In this document: positions 8,459 through 17,790 of the stretch, piece by piece
How positions within the stretch are numbered: the first letter of the stretch is position 1
Layout: every line of letters starts with the position of its first letter
Translations under genes and position numbers: made by a program
The notes under the pieces: model-generated
Told to the model about the DNA's origin: nothing
Databases searched by the model: none
The model's input: the letters and a program-made list of their open reading frames with translations, nothing else
Assembly (NCBI RefSeq): GCF_003666685.1
Contig: NZ_RCIZ01000007.1
Location: forward strand, 62,001-126,000
Direction: 5' to 3'
Length of the DNA stretch: 64,000 nucleotides
Source: Mesorhizobium sp. YM1C-6-2
Lineage (GTDB): Bacteria > Pseudomonadota > Alphaproteobacteria > Rhizobiales > Rhizobiaceae

Positions 8459-9100
8459 TTACGAAGGCGGCGCGCCCTCCCTTCCTTTGATTTCACGATA
8501 ATAAGCCCAGAAAAGGCGTGACGCCACCCCCCGCCAGGGGGACCATGATTCGGCGATTTCGATGAGCGCCTTCTCGCCCGGCCGGGGATCGATGCCGAGC
8601 GCATGACCGACCGCGCTCTGCAGCGCGACGTCGCGGGCGGGGAAAACGTCGGGATGGCCGGCAGCGGACAACAGATAGACTTCGGCGGTCCAAAGCCCGA
8701 CGCCGGGAACGGCGGTCATGGCGTCGATCGCAGCCTTTGCGTCGAGATCGCAGAGGCCGGCGAGGTCGAGGCCGTCCCGCACGGCCATGGACACGGCAAG
8801 CACGGCGCGCTGCTTGGGACGGGAGAGACCCGCCTCGCGGAAAAGCCCCTCGCCCGCGGCAAGCAGCACCTCAGGAGTGAGCGGATCGGCAAGCCTCACA
8901 AGCCGGCCGAAGATCGCATCGGCGCTGGCGCGGGAAACCTGCTGCGAGACGACGATCGAGACCAGGCTCGCGAAGCCGGGTTCGCTGCGGCGCAGCTGCA
9001 CCTCCCCCGCGGCGGCGCGCACGCGCACCAGCCGGGGGTCGGCCGCGCACAAGGCGTCCAGCCCGGCTGCTATGTCGTCGAGGGTCGATATACGCTGCAT
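8459..9100 (-). CDS. DNA-3-methyladenine glycosylase II (AlkA family)
   Basis: A 213-residue base-excision DNA glycosylase of the helix-hairpin-helix superfamily. The HhH motif is near residues 128-144 (VPGVGLWTAE) and the catalytic Asp is 157 (PARDVAL). It lacks the extra N-terminal domain of E. coli AlkA, as is common in alphaproteobacteria. The ATG at 9100 was chosen because residues encoded upstream are low-complexity arginine-rich read-through without similarity to the family. It diverges from gluQ across 95 bases. It should remove alkylated purines from DNA. Confidence 0.85.
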   Translation of the reverse strand: MQRISTLDDIAAGLDALCAADPRLVRVRAAAGEVQLRRSEPGFASLVSIVVSQQVSRASADAIFGRLVRLADPLTPEVLLAAGEGLFREAGLSRPKQRAVLAVSMAVRDGLDLAGLCDLDAKAAIDAMTAVPGVGLWTAEVYLLSAAGHPDVFPARDVALQSAVGHALGIDPRPGEKALIEIAESWSPWRGVASRLFWAYYREIKGREGAPPS

Positions 9101-9195
9101 CGCGCTTCCGGTGGGTCCTTGTGAAGTCCGGACGCGAGAGATAGCAATCCGTCGATAACGGCAACAACCCGAAACCGCGTCACTCCTGACAGGCG

Positions 9196-10071
9196 ATGAC
9201 CAGGCCAACCTTCCGCTTCGCGCCGAGCCCGAACGGGGAACTGCATCTCGGCCATGCATATTCGGCGCTGCTCAACGCAGCGATGGCGCGGAAGACCGGC
9301 GGCAGACTGCTGCTGCGCATCGAGGATATCGACCTGACGCGCTGCACGCCGGAATTCGAGGCCGGCATCTTTCGCGATCTGGAATGGCTCGGGATCGAGT
9401 GGGAAGAGCCGGTGCGCCGCCAGTCCGAGCACCTCGCCGAATATGGCGGGCTGCTCGATCGCCTGATCGCCTGGGAACTCGTCTATCCAGCCTTCATGAG
9501 CCGGGGCGAGACGCGCGCCCACATCGCGCAGGCGGAAGAAAGCGGCAGGACATGGCCGCGCGACCCGGACGGCGTGCCGCTCTATCCCGGCCTGGACAAG
9601 GCGCTCAGCGCATCCGAACGCAAGAAGCGGATGGCGAACGGCGAACCGTTCGCCTGGCGGCTTGACACTGCCGCCGCGATGGCGCGTGTCGACAAGCCGC
9701 TGACATGGACGGAGTTCGCCGGCCCGGACATGGATACGGCACGGAAGGTCGAAGCAAGGCCGGATTTGTGGGGCGACGTGGTGCTGGCCCGCCGTGACGT
9801 GCCGACCAGCTACCACCTATCCGTCGTCGCCGACGACGCGCTGCAGAGCATAACCCATGTGGTGCGCGGCCTGGACCTCTTTGCCGCTACCGGCATTCAT
9901 CGGCTTTTGCAGGAACTGCTGGAACTGCCGGAGCCGGCTTATTTCCACCACCGCCTGATCCCCGGCCCGGATGGGCGCAAGCTCTCCAAGAGCTTTCGCG
10001 ACACCGGGCTTTCCGCGCTGAGGAGCGCCGGGCGGACGCCGGACGAAATCAAGGCAATGCTCGAAGCGTGA
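9196..10071 (+). CDS. gluQ: Glutamyl-Q tRNA(Asp) synthetase
   Basis: A 291-residue truncated GluRS paralogue without an anticodon-binding domain. It has the class I signature HLGH at 17-20 and the KMSKS-like KLSKS near residue 263. GluQ attaches glutamate to queuosine at position 34 of tRNA-Asp, which links it to the queuosine-precursor transporter at 46592. The zinc knuckle of E. coli GluQ (C-x-C after YP) is absent: the segment here reads YPAFMSR, so the enzyme is probably zinc-free. The stop abuts the convergent downstream gene. Confidence 0.92.
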   Translation: MTRPTFRFAPSPNGELHLGHAYSALLNAAMARKTGGRLLLRIEDIDLTRCTPEFEAGIFRDLEWLGIEWEEPVRRQSEHLAEYGGLLDRLIAWELVYPAFMSRGETRAHIAQAEESGRTWPRDPDGVPLYPGLDKALSASERKKRMANGEPFAWRLDTAAAMARVDKPLTWTEFAGPDMDTARKVEARPDLWGDVVLARRDVPTSYHLSVVADDALQSITHVVRGLDLFAATGIHRLLQELLELPEPAYFHHRLIPGPDGRKLSKSFRDTGLSALRSAGRTPDEIKAMLEA

Positions 10072-10359
10072 TCAGATGCGGGCCGCGGCGGCCTTGATCA
10101 GCGCCAGCAGGCTCACGGTCGTGAAGGCGCCGCCAAGTCCCCAGGCGACCGCAAGCTTCAGATCCCGCAGGCTGATGCCCCAGCTATTGGCAATGATGAC
10201 CGCCAGGAAGAAACCTAACGTGAAGAGCATCATGTTGCCGGTCGGGCCGAACCCGTCCTCGTGCATGATCGCGTCGAGCGCCGCCCCGAAAAAGAACGCA
10301 AGGACGGCAACGGTCGCCACCGCCATCATCAGCCAGCCTGGCTCCAGGTTCCAGATCAT
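10072..10359 (-). CDS. Small three-helix membrane protein, unknown function
   Basis: A 95-residue hydrophobic protein with predicted membrane segments near residues 9-28, 41-60 and 68-90, separated by a short acidic loop (MHEDGFGPTGN). I do not recognise a family. Its stop lies directly against the gluQ stop (convergent, no gap). The ATG at 10359 is followed by a plausible first helix. Coding is supported by composition and good membrane topology, not by similarity. Confidence 0.65.
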   Translation of the reverse strand: MIWNLEPGWLMMAVATVAVLAFFFGAALDAIMHEDGFGPTGNMMLFTLGFFLAVIIANSWGISLRDLKLAVAWGLGGAFTTVSLLALIKAAAARI

Positions 10360-10524
10360 GTCCGCCCCCTTCCGGCGCGCGCGGCACGTATCGCAACCCT
10401 GAACCCGTGATGTGCTTGGGGTTCAATCCTCCTTATAGTATGGATCAATTGTTTCGCTTTGCTTGACCGATTGATCGGCATTAGAGCGAACCGGTCCACG
10501 TTTCTCCAACCTTCCGCGCCAGCC

Positions 10525-11412
10525 ATGATCACCGCCAGGGGGCTCGTACCCGCACTTTTCGTGTTTCTCTGGGCGACCGGTTTCATCGGCGCGCGCTACG
10601 CCATGCCCTGGGCGGAACCGTTCAGCTTCCTGGCGGTGCGGTTCGTGCTGGCATTCGCCATGCTGGAGGTTGCGGCCGCGCTGTTCAGCAAGCGCCGGCT
10701 CGCATGGCCGGACATCCTGCATGCCGGCGTCGCGGGGGTACTGATGCACGGCGTCTATCTCGGCGGGGTGTTCTGGGCCATCCACCGCGGCCTGCCGGCC
10801 GGGCTTTCGGCGCTGATCGTCGGCCTGCAGCCGCTGCTCACCGCGATCCTCGCCGGCAGACTGCTCGGCGAACGCATCCTGCCGCGCCACTGGGCCGGGC
10901 TGGCGGCAGGCTTCGTCGGCGTCGCCATCGTGCTGGCGCCGAAGCTCGGCGCGATCCAGGACGGCGTCACCTGGGCGACGCTCGCGGCATCCGTCGTCGC
11001 GGTGATAGGCATGAGCGTCGGAACGATCTGGCAGAAGCGCTTCCTTGCCGGCAGCGACCTCATCGCCGGCACCTGCTGGCAATATGCCGGCGGCGCGCTG
11101 GTGATGATCATCCTCTCCTTCGCCTTCGAGACCCAACAGTTCACGCTCAACGGCGAACTCGTCTTCGCCATGGCCTGGCTGGTGCTCGTCCTGTCGATCG
11201 GCGCCATCGGACTGCTGATGCTGATGATCCGCGACGGTGAGATGTCCAAGGTCTCGTCGCTCTTCTACCTGGTGCCGGCGGTGACGGCGCTGATCGCCTG
11301 GGCGCTGTTCGGCGAAGAACTGACGCTGGTGCAGATCGGCGGCATGGCGCTGGCGACCTTCGGCGTCGCGCTCGCCACCCGGCGCACTCCCGCGCCCAGC
11401 GCTGCCGCCTAG
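10525..11412 (+). CDS. EamA/DMT-family transporter
   Basis: A 295-residue protein with about ten hydrophobic helices arranged as two EamA repeats. Landmarks are FLWATGFIGARYAMP at the start (repeat 1), LQPLLTAILAGRLLGERI, and ALFGEELTLVQIGGMALATFG (repeat 2). Members export amino acids or other metabolites; the substrate is not predictable. ATG at 10525 matches the normal EamA N-terminus; the frame extends upstream to a TTG at 10459 but adds a non-hydrophobic leader. Its end overlaps the convergent YihY gene by four bases. Confidence 0.85.
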   Translation: MITARGLVPALFVFLWATGFIGARYAMPWAEPFSFLAVRFVLAFAMLEVAAALFSKRRLAWPDILHAGVAGVLMHGVYLGGVFWAIHRGLPAGLSALIVGLQPLLTAILAGRLLGERILPRHWAGLAAGFVGVAIVLAPKLGAIQDGVTWATLAASVVAVIGMSVGTIWQKRFLAGSDLIAGTCWQYAGGALVMIILSFAFETQQFTLNGELVFAMAWLVLVLSIGAIGLLMLMIRDGEMSKVSSLFYLVPAVTALIAWALFGEELTLVQIGGMALATFGVALATRRTPAPSAAA

Positions 11413-12260
11413 CCGGGCACCCTCGCCCGCGCCTCGAAATAGCGGCTGATCGCGGCGTTGAGTTCGCCGCCGAGGATGAAGACCATGGAGATGATGTAGA
11501 GGAAGACGACCGCGATCATGATCGAGGCAAGCCCCGCATAGGTCGTCACGTAGGATGAGAAATTATCGAGATAGGTGGCAAAGACCGTGGACCCTACAAG
11601 CCAGCCCACCAGCGTGAAGATGATGCCCGGCACGATGTCGACGAACCGCCGGTGCCCCGCCGGCAGCCAGATGTGGACCGCGATCAGGCCGAGGACGATG
11701 ACGACGGAGGCGACGACGTAGCGCCACAGCGTGATTGTGCCCAGATAGGGCTCCAGCCCCTGGAAGTTCGCCAGCGCCAGCCGCACGATGATCGGCGCGA
11801 AGACCAGAAGCACGCTGATGACGAGGAAGCTGATCGTCGCGATGAAGACGAAGGCGAGGCTCTGGATGCGCCGGTAGACGAAGGAACGGGTTTCGACGAC
11901 GCGATACGCGCGGTTGAGCGCGGTGCGCAGCGATTCGATGCCGTTCGAGGCGAAGAAGGCGGCAAGCAGCACGCCATAGGTCAGAAGGTCGCTGCGCTGC
12001 ACGGTGAGCACGTTGACGACTTCGCGCGAGATGGGTTCCGCGATCTGGGCCGGCCATGTGTCGAAGACGAGATGCACGGCCGTCTCGGCGAAAGCCTCGG
12101 CGCCGAGGAAACTGGCGAGCGTCGTAGCGAAGATCAGGAAGGGGAACAACGCCATCAGCGCGGTGATCGCCAGATGGCTCGCCATCGACCAGCCGTCGTC
12201 GTAATTGAAGTGGCCGAGCGCGTCGTAGAGGATACGCTTGAGCGCGACGATCTTGCGCAT
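11409..12260 (-). CDS. YihY/virulence factor BrkB family membrane protein
   Basis: A 283-residue inner-membrane protein with the YihY/BrkB layout. It has the SMASHLAITALMALFPFLIF first helix (about residues 24-45), the ASNGIESLRTALNRAYRV motif near residue 105, and four further helices. Most of the family have unknown function; the older label ribonuclease BN is wrong for this family. It is divergent from the SDR gene across 130 bases that show no additional gene. Confidence 0.88.
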   Translation of the reverse strand: MRKIVALKRILYDALGHFNYDDGWSMASHLAITALMALFPFLIFATTLASFLGAEAFAETAVHLVFDTWPAQIAEPISREVVNVLTVQRSDLLTYGVLLAAFFASNGIESLRTALNRAYRVVETRSFVYRRIQSLAFVFIATISFLVISVLLVFAPIIVRLALANFQGLEPYLGTITLWRYVVASVVIVLGLIAVHIWLPAGHRRFVDIVPGIIFTLVGWLVGSTVFATYLDNFSSYVTTYAGLASIMIAVVFLYIISMVFILGGELNAAISRYFEARARVPG

Positions 12261-12390
12261 TCAGAGTGCTTCCGCGGCCGGTTGAACCAGAAACACCCCG
12301 CGGCCCTCCATCTTCCTTGTCGTCATTGTTTCCCCGGCCCGAATATGGGAAGGGATTCATTCAAATGGCAAGTCAACAACGGCCAATGGC

Positions 12391-13224
12391 ATGAACGAGT
12401 TGCGTACGATCATCGTGACGGGAACCTCGTCCGGGATCGGCGCCCATTGCGCCCGCGCCCTGAAGACTGAGGGCTGGCGCGTGTTCGCGACGGCGCGCAG
12501 GCCCGAGGACATCACGGCGCTGGAAGCCGACGGGCTGGAAGCCTTCTATCTCGACTACCGCGAGCCGGACTCGATCGCAAGGCTGGTGGAAGACGTGCTG
12601 GCGCGGACCGGCGGCCGGCTGGACGCGCTTTTCAACAATGGCGGCTATTCGCAGCCGGGGGCGGTCGAGGACATCTCCGTGGCCGCGCTGCGCGAGCAGT
12701 TCGAGGCGAATTTCTTCGGCTGGCACGACCTGACGACGCGTATCGTCCCGGTGATGCGCGCGCAGGGCCACGGCCGGATCGTGCACTGCTCGTCGATCAT
12801 GGGACTGGCGCCGTTCAAGTATCGCGGCCCGTATGCCGCGTCAAAACATGCGGTCGAGGGCCTGATGCTCTGCATGCGTTCCGAACTGCTGGGAAGCGGC
12901 ATCCATGTCTCGCTGATCGAACCGGGACCGATAAAATCGAAGATCGCCACCAACGCGCTGACATGGTTCCTGAAGAATGTGGACCATGAGAATTCGGTAC
13001 ATAAGGCCGCCTACCAGGAGCAGCTCGACCGGCTGAACGCCGGCGGCAGCGTATCGCGGATGAAGCCGGGGCCGGAAGCCGTGCATGCGGTCTTGCGCCA
13101 CGCCCTCCTTTCCTCGAAGCCGCGGCCGCATTATGTGGTGACCTTGCCGGCGAAGATGGGGGCGGCCATGAGGCGCTTTCTGCCGGCGGCCATGTTCTAC
13201 CGCATTCTCGCGACACGTTCCTAA
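12391..13224 (+). CDS. SDR family oxidoreductase
   Basis: A 277-residue classical short-chain dehydrogenase. The cofactor motif TGTSSGIG is at 10-17, NNGGYSQPG replaces the usual NNAG, catalytic Ser lies in CSSIMG, and the YxxxK pair in YAASKH. The LIEPGPIKSKIATN segment and the extended C-terminus resemble bacterial relatives of 17-beta-hydroxysteroid/retinol-type SDRs. The substrate is unknown. It is followed after 26 bases by the HIG1 and PduO genes on the same strand. Confidence 0.85.
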   Translation: MNELRTIIVTGTSSGIGAHCARALKTEGWRVFATARRPEDITALEADGLEAFYLDYREPDSIARLVEDVLARTGGRLDALFNNGGYSQPGAVEDISVAALREQFEANFFGWHDLTTRIVPVMRAQGHGRIVHCSSIMGLAPFKYRGPYAASKHAVEGLMLCMRSELLGSGIHVSLIEPGPIKSKIATNALTWFLKNVDHENSVHKAAYQEQLDRLNAGGSVSRMKPGPEAVHAVLRHALLSSKPRPHYVVTLPAKMGAAMRRFLPAAMFYRILATRS

Positions 13225-13250
13225 CCAACCGACGACGACAGGATCAGCCG

Positions 13251-13445
13251 ATGGCAACCGTTTTCAACATACTGGCTATCGTCGTCATGTTCGCGGTGGT
13301 GGTCGTGCTGATCCGCGGCCTCATCAACATGATGCGCGGCGGCTCCGGCAGCACCTCCAACAAGCTGATGCAGGCGCGCGTGCTGCTGCAGTTCGTGGCG
13401 CTGGTGCTGATCCTGCTCGGCGCCTACGTGGCCGGCCGGTACTGA
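13251..13445 (+). CDS. HIG1-domain twin-transmembrane protein
   Basis: A 64-residue protein with two membrane helices (about residues 5-26 and 42-62) around a short loop GGSGSTSNKLMQARVLLQ. The NKLM.ARVLLQ signature is that of HIG1 domain proteins, which in mitochondria and alphaproteobacteria associate with respiratory complexes such as cytochrome oxidase. No oxidase genes are in the window. It sits in a probable operon with the SDR (26-base gap) and PduO (10-base gap). Confidence 0.8.
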   Translation: MATVFNILAIVVMFAVVVVLIRGLINMMRGGSGSTSNKLMQARVLLQFVALVLILLGAYVAGRY

Positions 13446-13455
13446 CGGGTCCATC

Positions 13456-14037
13456 ATGGTCAAGCTCAACAAGATCTACACACGCACCGGAGACGACGGC
13501 ACGACCGGGCTGGGCAGCGGCGAGCGGCGGCTGAAGTCGGACCTGCGCGTCGAGGCCTACGGAACCGTGGACGAGGCCAATGCCTGCATCGGCCTCGCCC
13601 GCCTGCACACGGCGCAGGCGCATCCCGAGCTCGACACCATGCTCGGCCGCATCCAGAACGACCTCTTCGACCTCGGCGCCGACCTCAGCGTGCCCGACAC
13701 CGGCAAGAAACTCGACTACGAACCGCTGCGCATCATCGCCGCCCAGACCGCCCGGGTGGAGGCCGACATCGACGGGCTCAACAAGAACCTGCAGCCGCTG
13801 AGGTCCTTCATCCTGCCGGGAGGCTCGCCGGCGGCGGCCGCTCTTCATCTCGCCCGCACGGTGACGCGGCGCGCCGAGCGCATGATGGTGGCGCTGGCGC
13901 AGAACCCGGAAGAGCACGTCAACCGCGAGGGCATCCGCTACATCAACCGGGTCTCCGACTTCCTGTTCGTCGCCGGTCGGGTGGTCAATGACAATGGAAA
14001 CGCCGACGTGCTATGGGTGCCGGGCCAGAACCGATAG
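13456..14037 (+). CDS. pduO: Cob(I)yrinic acid a,c-diamide adenosyltransferase, PduO type
   Basis: A 193-residue PduO-type ATP:cob(I)alamin adenosyltransferase. It has the N-terminal TRTGDDGTTGLGSGER ATP-binding loop (about residues 9-24), VDEANACIG, and the C-terminal RRAERMM and INRVSDFLFVAGR motifs with the conserved Arg and Asp. It makes adenosylcobalamin, and so complements cobS-cobT further along the window. The rhomboid gene follows within 37 bases. Confidence 0.93.
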   Translation: MVKLNKIYTRTGDDGTTGLGSGERRLKSDLRVEAYGTVDEANACIGLARLHTAQAHPELDTMLGRIQNDLFDLGADLSVPDTGKKLDYEPLRIIAAQTARVEADIDGLNKNLQPLRSFILPGGSPAAAALHLARTVTRRAERMMVALAQNPEEHVNREGIRYINRVSDFLFVAGRVVNDNGNADVLWVPGQNR

Positions 14038-14074
14038 CGCCTTACACGAGGGATTCCGGAGCGCGAAACCAGAG

Positions 14075-14845
14075 ATGTTCATCCCGCTCCACGACGCCAA
14101 CAGCCTGAAGCGCATCAAGCTGCAATACGTCACCATCGGCCTGATCGCGGCCAATGTGATCGTCTATTTCTTCACCACCCTGGGTTCGGAACAGTTCGCC
14201 ACCGCCGCAGTATATGCGTTCGGCTACATACCCTCCGTCGTTTTCGACTATGCCGACCTGCCGCCGGAATTGACGATCCTTCCCGAGGATCTGACCTATA
14301 TCTCCTACTCCTTCCTGCACGGCGACATCTTCCACCTCGGCGGCAACATGCTGTTCCTCTGGGTGTTCGGTGACAATGTCGAGGACGCGCTGGGGCACAT
14401 CAAGTTCCTGATCTTCTACGCGCTCTGCGCGGTCGCCGGCGCGCTCCTCCACGGGCTGATCGCGCCGGAATCGCAGGTCCCGCTGATCGGCGCCTCCGGC
14501 GCCATCGCCGGCGTCGTCACCGCCTACCTGATGCTGCACCCCCGGGTGAAAGTCTGGATCCTCGCCTTTGGCCGCATCCCGCTGCGCATCCCGGCCTACA
14601 TCACGCTGGCGCTGTGGATCCTGTTCCAGTTCGTGATGTTCGCCGTCGGCGGCGACGAGCAGATCTCCTTCGCCTGCCATGTCGGCGGCATCATCGCCGG
14701 CGCGGTGCTCGTTCTCGTCCTGCGCAGCCGCGACGTGCCGCTGTTCGACCGCGAGATCGTCACGCCGCGCGCCGTGGTGGTGAAGCAGCCGAGCGCTGTC
14801 CGCCCGGTCGAGGCCGAACCCGCGCCGCGGTGGGGCCGGCAATAG
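14075..14845 (+). CDS. Rhomboid family intramembrane serine protease
   Basis: A 256-residue membrane protein with six core helices of the rhomboid fold. The oxyanion-region HxxxN motif is HLGGNMLFL (about residue 90), the catalytic serine is in GASGAIAG (about residue 150), and the catalytic histidine is in SFACHVGGIIAG (about residue 210). ATG at 14075 was chosen: the longer frame begins inside pduO and adds no membrane sequence. The last 40 residues are a soluble tail. The substrate is unknown. Confidence 0.9.
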   Translation: MFIPLHDANSLKRIKLQYVTIGLIAANVIVYFFTTLGSEQFATAAVYAFGYIPSVVFDYADLPPELTILPEDLTYISYSFLHGDIFHLGGNMLFLWVFGDNVEDALGHIKFLIFYALCAVAGALLHGLIAPESQVPLIGASGAIAGVVTAYLMLHPRVKVWILAFGRIPLRIPAYITLALWILFQFVMFAVGGDEQISFACHVGGIIAGAVLVLVLRSRDVPLFDREIVTPRAVVVKQPSAVRPVEAEPAPRWGRQ

Positions 14846-14882
14846 AGTTTCGATCTGAACCGATTTGACGCATTCGGCGATA

Positions 14883-14911
14883 TTGACGCATCAGGCAGGC
14901 CAAACTAGGGT
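14883..14911 (+). promoter_or_regulatory. Candidate promoter of etfBA
   Basis: A TTGACG hexamer at 14883-14888, a 17-base spacer and TAGGGT at 14906-14911 lie about 140 bases before etfB. A second copy of TTGACGCAT at 14865-14873 stands exactly 18 bases upstream as a direct repeat. The -35 element is strong and the -10 element weak. Confidence 0.45.
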
Positions 14912-15049
14912 CCGCCCGCTTTTCAAGGCCGCAAGGTCGGAAAAACCGCTGAACAGGTCTGTTTTGATGCCGGGAATGTCGGCTATCGACAATCAGGCTG
15001 CGCGTGGCGCTGATAGACGCGCCGGAAATCTACGGAGAGGCATGCGTCC

Positions 15050-15796
15050 ATGAAAGTGTTGGTCCCGGTTAAGCGGGTAGTCGACTACAACGTCAAGATC
15101 CGCGTGAAGGGTGACGGGTCTGGGGTTGAGCTTGCGAATGTTAAGATGTCGATGAACCCGTTCGACGAGATCGGGGTCGAGGAGGCGATCCGGCTGAAGG
15201 AGGCCGGCAAGGCCGAGGAGATCGTGGTGGTGTCGATCGGACCGGCGCAGGCGGCCGAGACGCTGCGCACCGCGCTTGCGATGGGTGCGGACCGCGCGAT
15301 CCTGGTCAAGGTCGACGACCTGGTCGAGCCGCTCGGTGTGGCCAAGGTCCTGAAGGGGGTGGTCGAGGCGGAGAAGCCGGGGCTTGTCATTCTGGGCAAG
15401 CAGGCGATCGACGACGACGCCAACCAGACCGGGCAGATGCTGGCCGCACTGCTCGGCTGGAGCCAGGCGACGTTCGCCTCCAAGGTCGAGATCGAGGGCG
15501 ACAAGGCCAAGGTGACGCGCGAGGTCGACGGCGGGTTGCAGGTGGTCGAGGTGAAGCTGCCGACGATCGTGACGACGGACCTTCGCCTGAACCAGCCGCG
15601 TTATGCGTCGCTGCCCAACATCATGAAGGCGAAGAAGAAGCCGCTGGAGGAGAAGACGGCGGCCGATTTCGGCGCCGACGTGGCGCCGCGGCTCAAGGTC
15701 GTGAAGACCGAGGAGCCTGAAGGCCGCAAGGCGGGCGTCAAGGTGAAGGACGTGGCCGAACTGGTGTCCAGCCTGAAGACGGCCGGCGTATTGTAA
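15050..15796 (+). CDS. etfB: Electron transfer flavoprotein subunit beta
   Basis: A 248-residue ETF small subunit with the N-terminal [16 protein letters not shown] strand, the [18 protein letters not shown] signature, and [16 protein letters not shown], the AMP/adenine-binding region. The EtfAB heterodimer collects electrons from acyl-CoA and other dehydrogenases and passes them to ETF-ubiquinone oxidoreductase. etfA follows after 18 bases. The ATG at 15050 is preceded by GGAGAGG, a good ribosome-binding site. Confidence 0.96.
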   Translation: MKVLVPVKRVVDYNVKIRVKGDGSGVELANVKMSMNPFDEIGVEEAIRLKEAGKAEEIVVVSIGPAQAAETLRTALAMGADRAILVKVDDLVEPLGVAKVLKGVVEAEKPGLVILGKQAIDDDANQTGQMLAALLGWSQATFASKVEIEGDKAKVTREVDGGLQVVEVKLPTIVTTDLRLNQPRYASLPNIMKAKKKPLEEKTAADFGADVAPRLKVVKTEEPEGRKAGVKVKDVAELVSSLKTAGVL

Positions 15797-15814
15797 GGCG
15801 AAAGGAAAGACAAA

Positions 15815-16744
15815 ATGGCAATTCTGCTCATCGCCGAACACGACAACCAGAGCCTGTCGGACCAGACCGCCAAGGCGCTGTCGGCGGCCTCCAGGATCGG
15901 TTCCGACATCGACGTTCTGGTCGCCGGCAACGGTGCGAAGGCCGCGGCCGATGCGGCGGCGAAGCTGTCGGGCGTCCGCAAGGTGCTCTTGGCCGAGGCT
16001 CCCGCATTGGAGAACCGGCTGGCGGAGCCGCTTGCGGCGCTGATCGTCAGCCTCGCTCCCGGCTACGACACCATCGTGGCGCCGGCCACCACCTCCGGCA
16101 AGAACGTCATGCCGCGGGTTGCGGCGCTGCTCGACGTCATGCAGGTCTCGGAGATCGTCGAGGTCGTGTCATCAGACACGTTCAAGCGGCCGATCTATGC
16201 CGGCAACGCGATCCAGACGGTGCAGTCGACCGACGCCAAGAAGGTGATCACGGTGCGCACCGCCTCCTTCCAGGCGGCGCCCGAGGGTGGCGCGGCTGCG
16301 GTCGAGACGGTTCCTGCGGCGGCCGATCCGGGCCTCTCTTCCTTTGTCGAGAACCGGCTGTCGGGCGGCGAGCGGCCTGAGCTGACCTCGGCGAAGATCA
16401 TCATCTCGGGCGGCCGGGCGCTTGGCTCGTCGGAGAAGTTCCAGGAGGTCATCCTGCCGGTCGCCGACAAGCTGGGTGCCGCCGTCGGCGCCTCCCGGGC
16501 GGCGGTCGACGCCGGCTATGCGCCGAACGACTGGCAGGTCGGGCAGACCGGCAAGGTGGTGGCGCCCGACCTCTACATCGCGGTCGGCATCTCCGGCGCC
16601 ATCCAGCATCTGGCCGGCATGAAGGATTCGAAGGTCATCGTCGCCATCAACAAGGACGAGGAGGCCCCCATCTTCCAGGTCGCAGACTACGGCCTCGTCG
16701 GTGACCTCTTCACTATCCTACCAGAACTCCAAAAGGCGCTTTGA
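15815..16744 (+). CDS. etfA: Electron transfer flavoprotein subunit alpha
   Basis: A 309-residue ETF large subunit. The C-terminal FAD domain shows [12 protein letters not shown], the [19 protein letters not shown] block with the ETF-alpha signature, and [20 protein letters not shown] followed by [10 protein letters not shown]. Together with etfB it forms the soluble electron carrier of beta-oxidation. A rho-independent terminator follows 29 bases after the stop, separating the pair from the dehydrogenase gene. Confidence 0.96.
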   Translation: MAILLIAEHDNQSLSDQTAKALSAASRIGSDIDVLVAGNGAKAAADAAAKLSGVRKVLLAEAPALENRLAEPLAALIVSLAPGYDTIVAPATTSGKNVMPRVAALLDVMQVSEIVEVVSSDTFKRPIYAGNAIQTVQSTDAKKVITVRTASFQAAPEGGAAAVETVPAAADPGLSSFVENRLSGGERPELTSAKIIISGGRALGSSEKFQEVILPVADKLGAAVGASRAAVDAGYAPNDWQVGQTGKVVAPDLYIAVGISGAIQHLAGMKDSKVIVAINKDEEAPIFQVADYGLVGDLFTILPELQKAL

Positions 16745-16772
16745 CGCTTTTCGAGCCATCGTATTAAATTCG

Positions 16773-16808
16773 AAGGGCCGGGGTGGACGAAGTCGCCCCG
16801 GCCCTTTA
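16773..16808 (+). terminator. Rho-independent terminator after etfA
   Basis: A perfect 11-base inverted repeat (AAGGGCCGGGG at 16773-16783, CCCCGGCCCTT at 16796-16806) with a 12-base loop is followed by a short, interrupted T tract. It lies between etfA and the hydroxybutyryl-CoA dehydrogenase gene. Confidence 0.75.
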
Positions 16809-16859
16809 GTTTGCACTGCACAAAAAGGGCCACGAAGGCCCTGTGACGGGATCAGTGTG

Positions 16860-17735
16860 ATGGCAATCGAGACTGTGGGCATCATCGGCGCCGGGCAGAT
16901 GGGCGGCGGCATCGCCCAGGTGGCCGCGATGGCGGGCTTCAAGGTGCTGCTCTACGACATTTCGGCGGACCGCATCGAGAAGGGGCTGGCGACTGTCAGC
17001 GGCAACCTGGCCCGCATGGTAGCGCACGACAAGCTCACCGAGGACGCCCGCAAGGCGGCGCTCGGCAACATCTCCGCCGCAAACGAGATGAGCGACCTCG
17101 CCGGAGCCGATCTCGTCATCGAGGCGGCGACCGAGGACGAGAGCGTCAAGCGCAAAATCTACACCCAGCTCTGCCCCCAGCTCAATCCGGAGGCGATCCT
17201 CGCCACCAACACCTCGTCGATCTCGATCACTCGCCTCGCGGCGGCGACCGACCGGCCGGAACGCTTCATGGGCGTGCACTTCATGAACCCGGTGCCGGTG
17301 ATGAAGCTGGTCGAGCTGGTGCGCGGCATCGCCACCGACGACGCCACTTTCGAGGCGGCGAAGGTATTCGCGGCGAAGCTCGACAAGACGGTTACCGTGT
17401 CGGAGGACTTCCCGGCCTTCATCGTCAACCGCATCCTGCTGCCGATGATCAACGAGGCGATCTACACGCTCTATGAAGGCGTCGGCACGGTAGACGCGAT
17501 CGACACCGCCATGAAGCTCGGCGCCAACCATCCGATGGGGCCGCTGCAGCTCGCCGATTTCATCGGCCTCGACACCTGTCTCTCGATCATGCAGGTGCTG
17601 CATGACGGCCTGTCGGACTCGAAATACCGGCCCTGCCCGCTGCTGGTGAAATATGTCGAAGCCGGCTGGCTCGGCCGCAAGACCGGCCGCGGCTTCTACG
17701 ATTATCGCGGCGAGCACCCGGTGCCGACGCGTTAG
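16860..17735 (+). CDS. 3-hydroxybutyryl-CoA dehydrogenase
   Basis: A 291-residue dehydrogenase of the Hbd/FadB-C type. The NAD motif is GAGQMGGG (about residues 10-17), [10 protein letters not shown] is at about residue 117, and the catalytic His lies in [15 protein letters not shown]. The C-terminal helix carries the [16 protein letters not shown] signature and a terminal [11 protein letters not shown]. It interconverts acetoacetyl-CoA and 3-hydroxybutyryl-CoA. Proximity to etfBA fits a short-chain acyl-CoA or PHB role, although the terminator upstream indicates a separate transcript. ATG at 16860 gives the standard family N-terminus. Confidence 0.94.
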   Translation: MAIETVGIIGAGQMGGGIAQVAAMAGFKVLLYDISADRIEKGLATVSGNLARMVAHDKLTEDARKAALGNISAANEMSDLAGADLVIEAATEDESVKRKIYTQLCPQLNPEAILATNTSSISITRLAAATDRPERFMGVHFMNPVPVMKLVELVRGIATDDATFEAAKVFAAKLDKTVTVSEDFPAFIVNRILLPMINEAIYTLYEGVGTVDAIDTAMKLGANHPMGPLQLADFIGLDTCLSIMQVLHDGLSDSKYRPCPLLVKYVEAGWLGRKTGRGFYDYRGEHPVPTR

Positions 17736-17755
17736 GAACCGGGAGCTCTTCCTAT

Positions 17756-17783
17756 CCGGGGCAGTCGACGTTCGACGCCCCGG
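17756..17783. terminator. Hairpin between convergent genes (probable bidirectional terminator)
   Basis: CCGGGGC at 17756-17762 pairs with GCCCCGG at 17777-17783, and GTCGA with TCGAC inside, leaving one bulged A and a three-base loop. It lies between the convergent stops at 17735 and 17791. There is no clear T tract, so function as a terminator is inferred from position and stability. Confidence 0.5.
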
Positions 17784-17790
17784 GGCCGGG

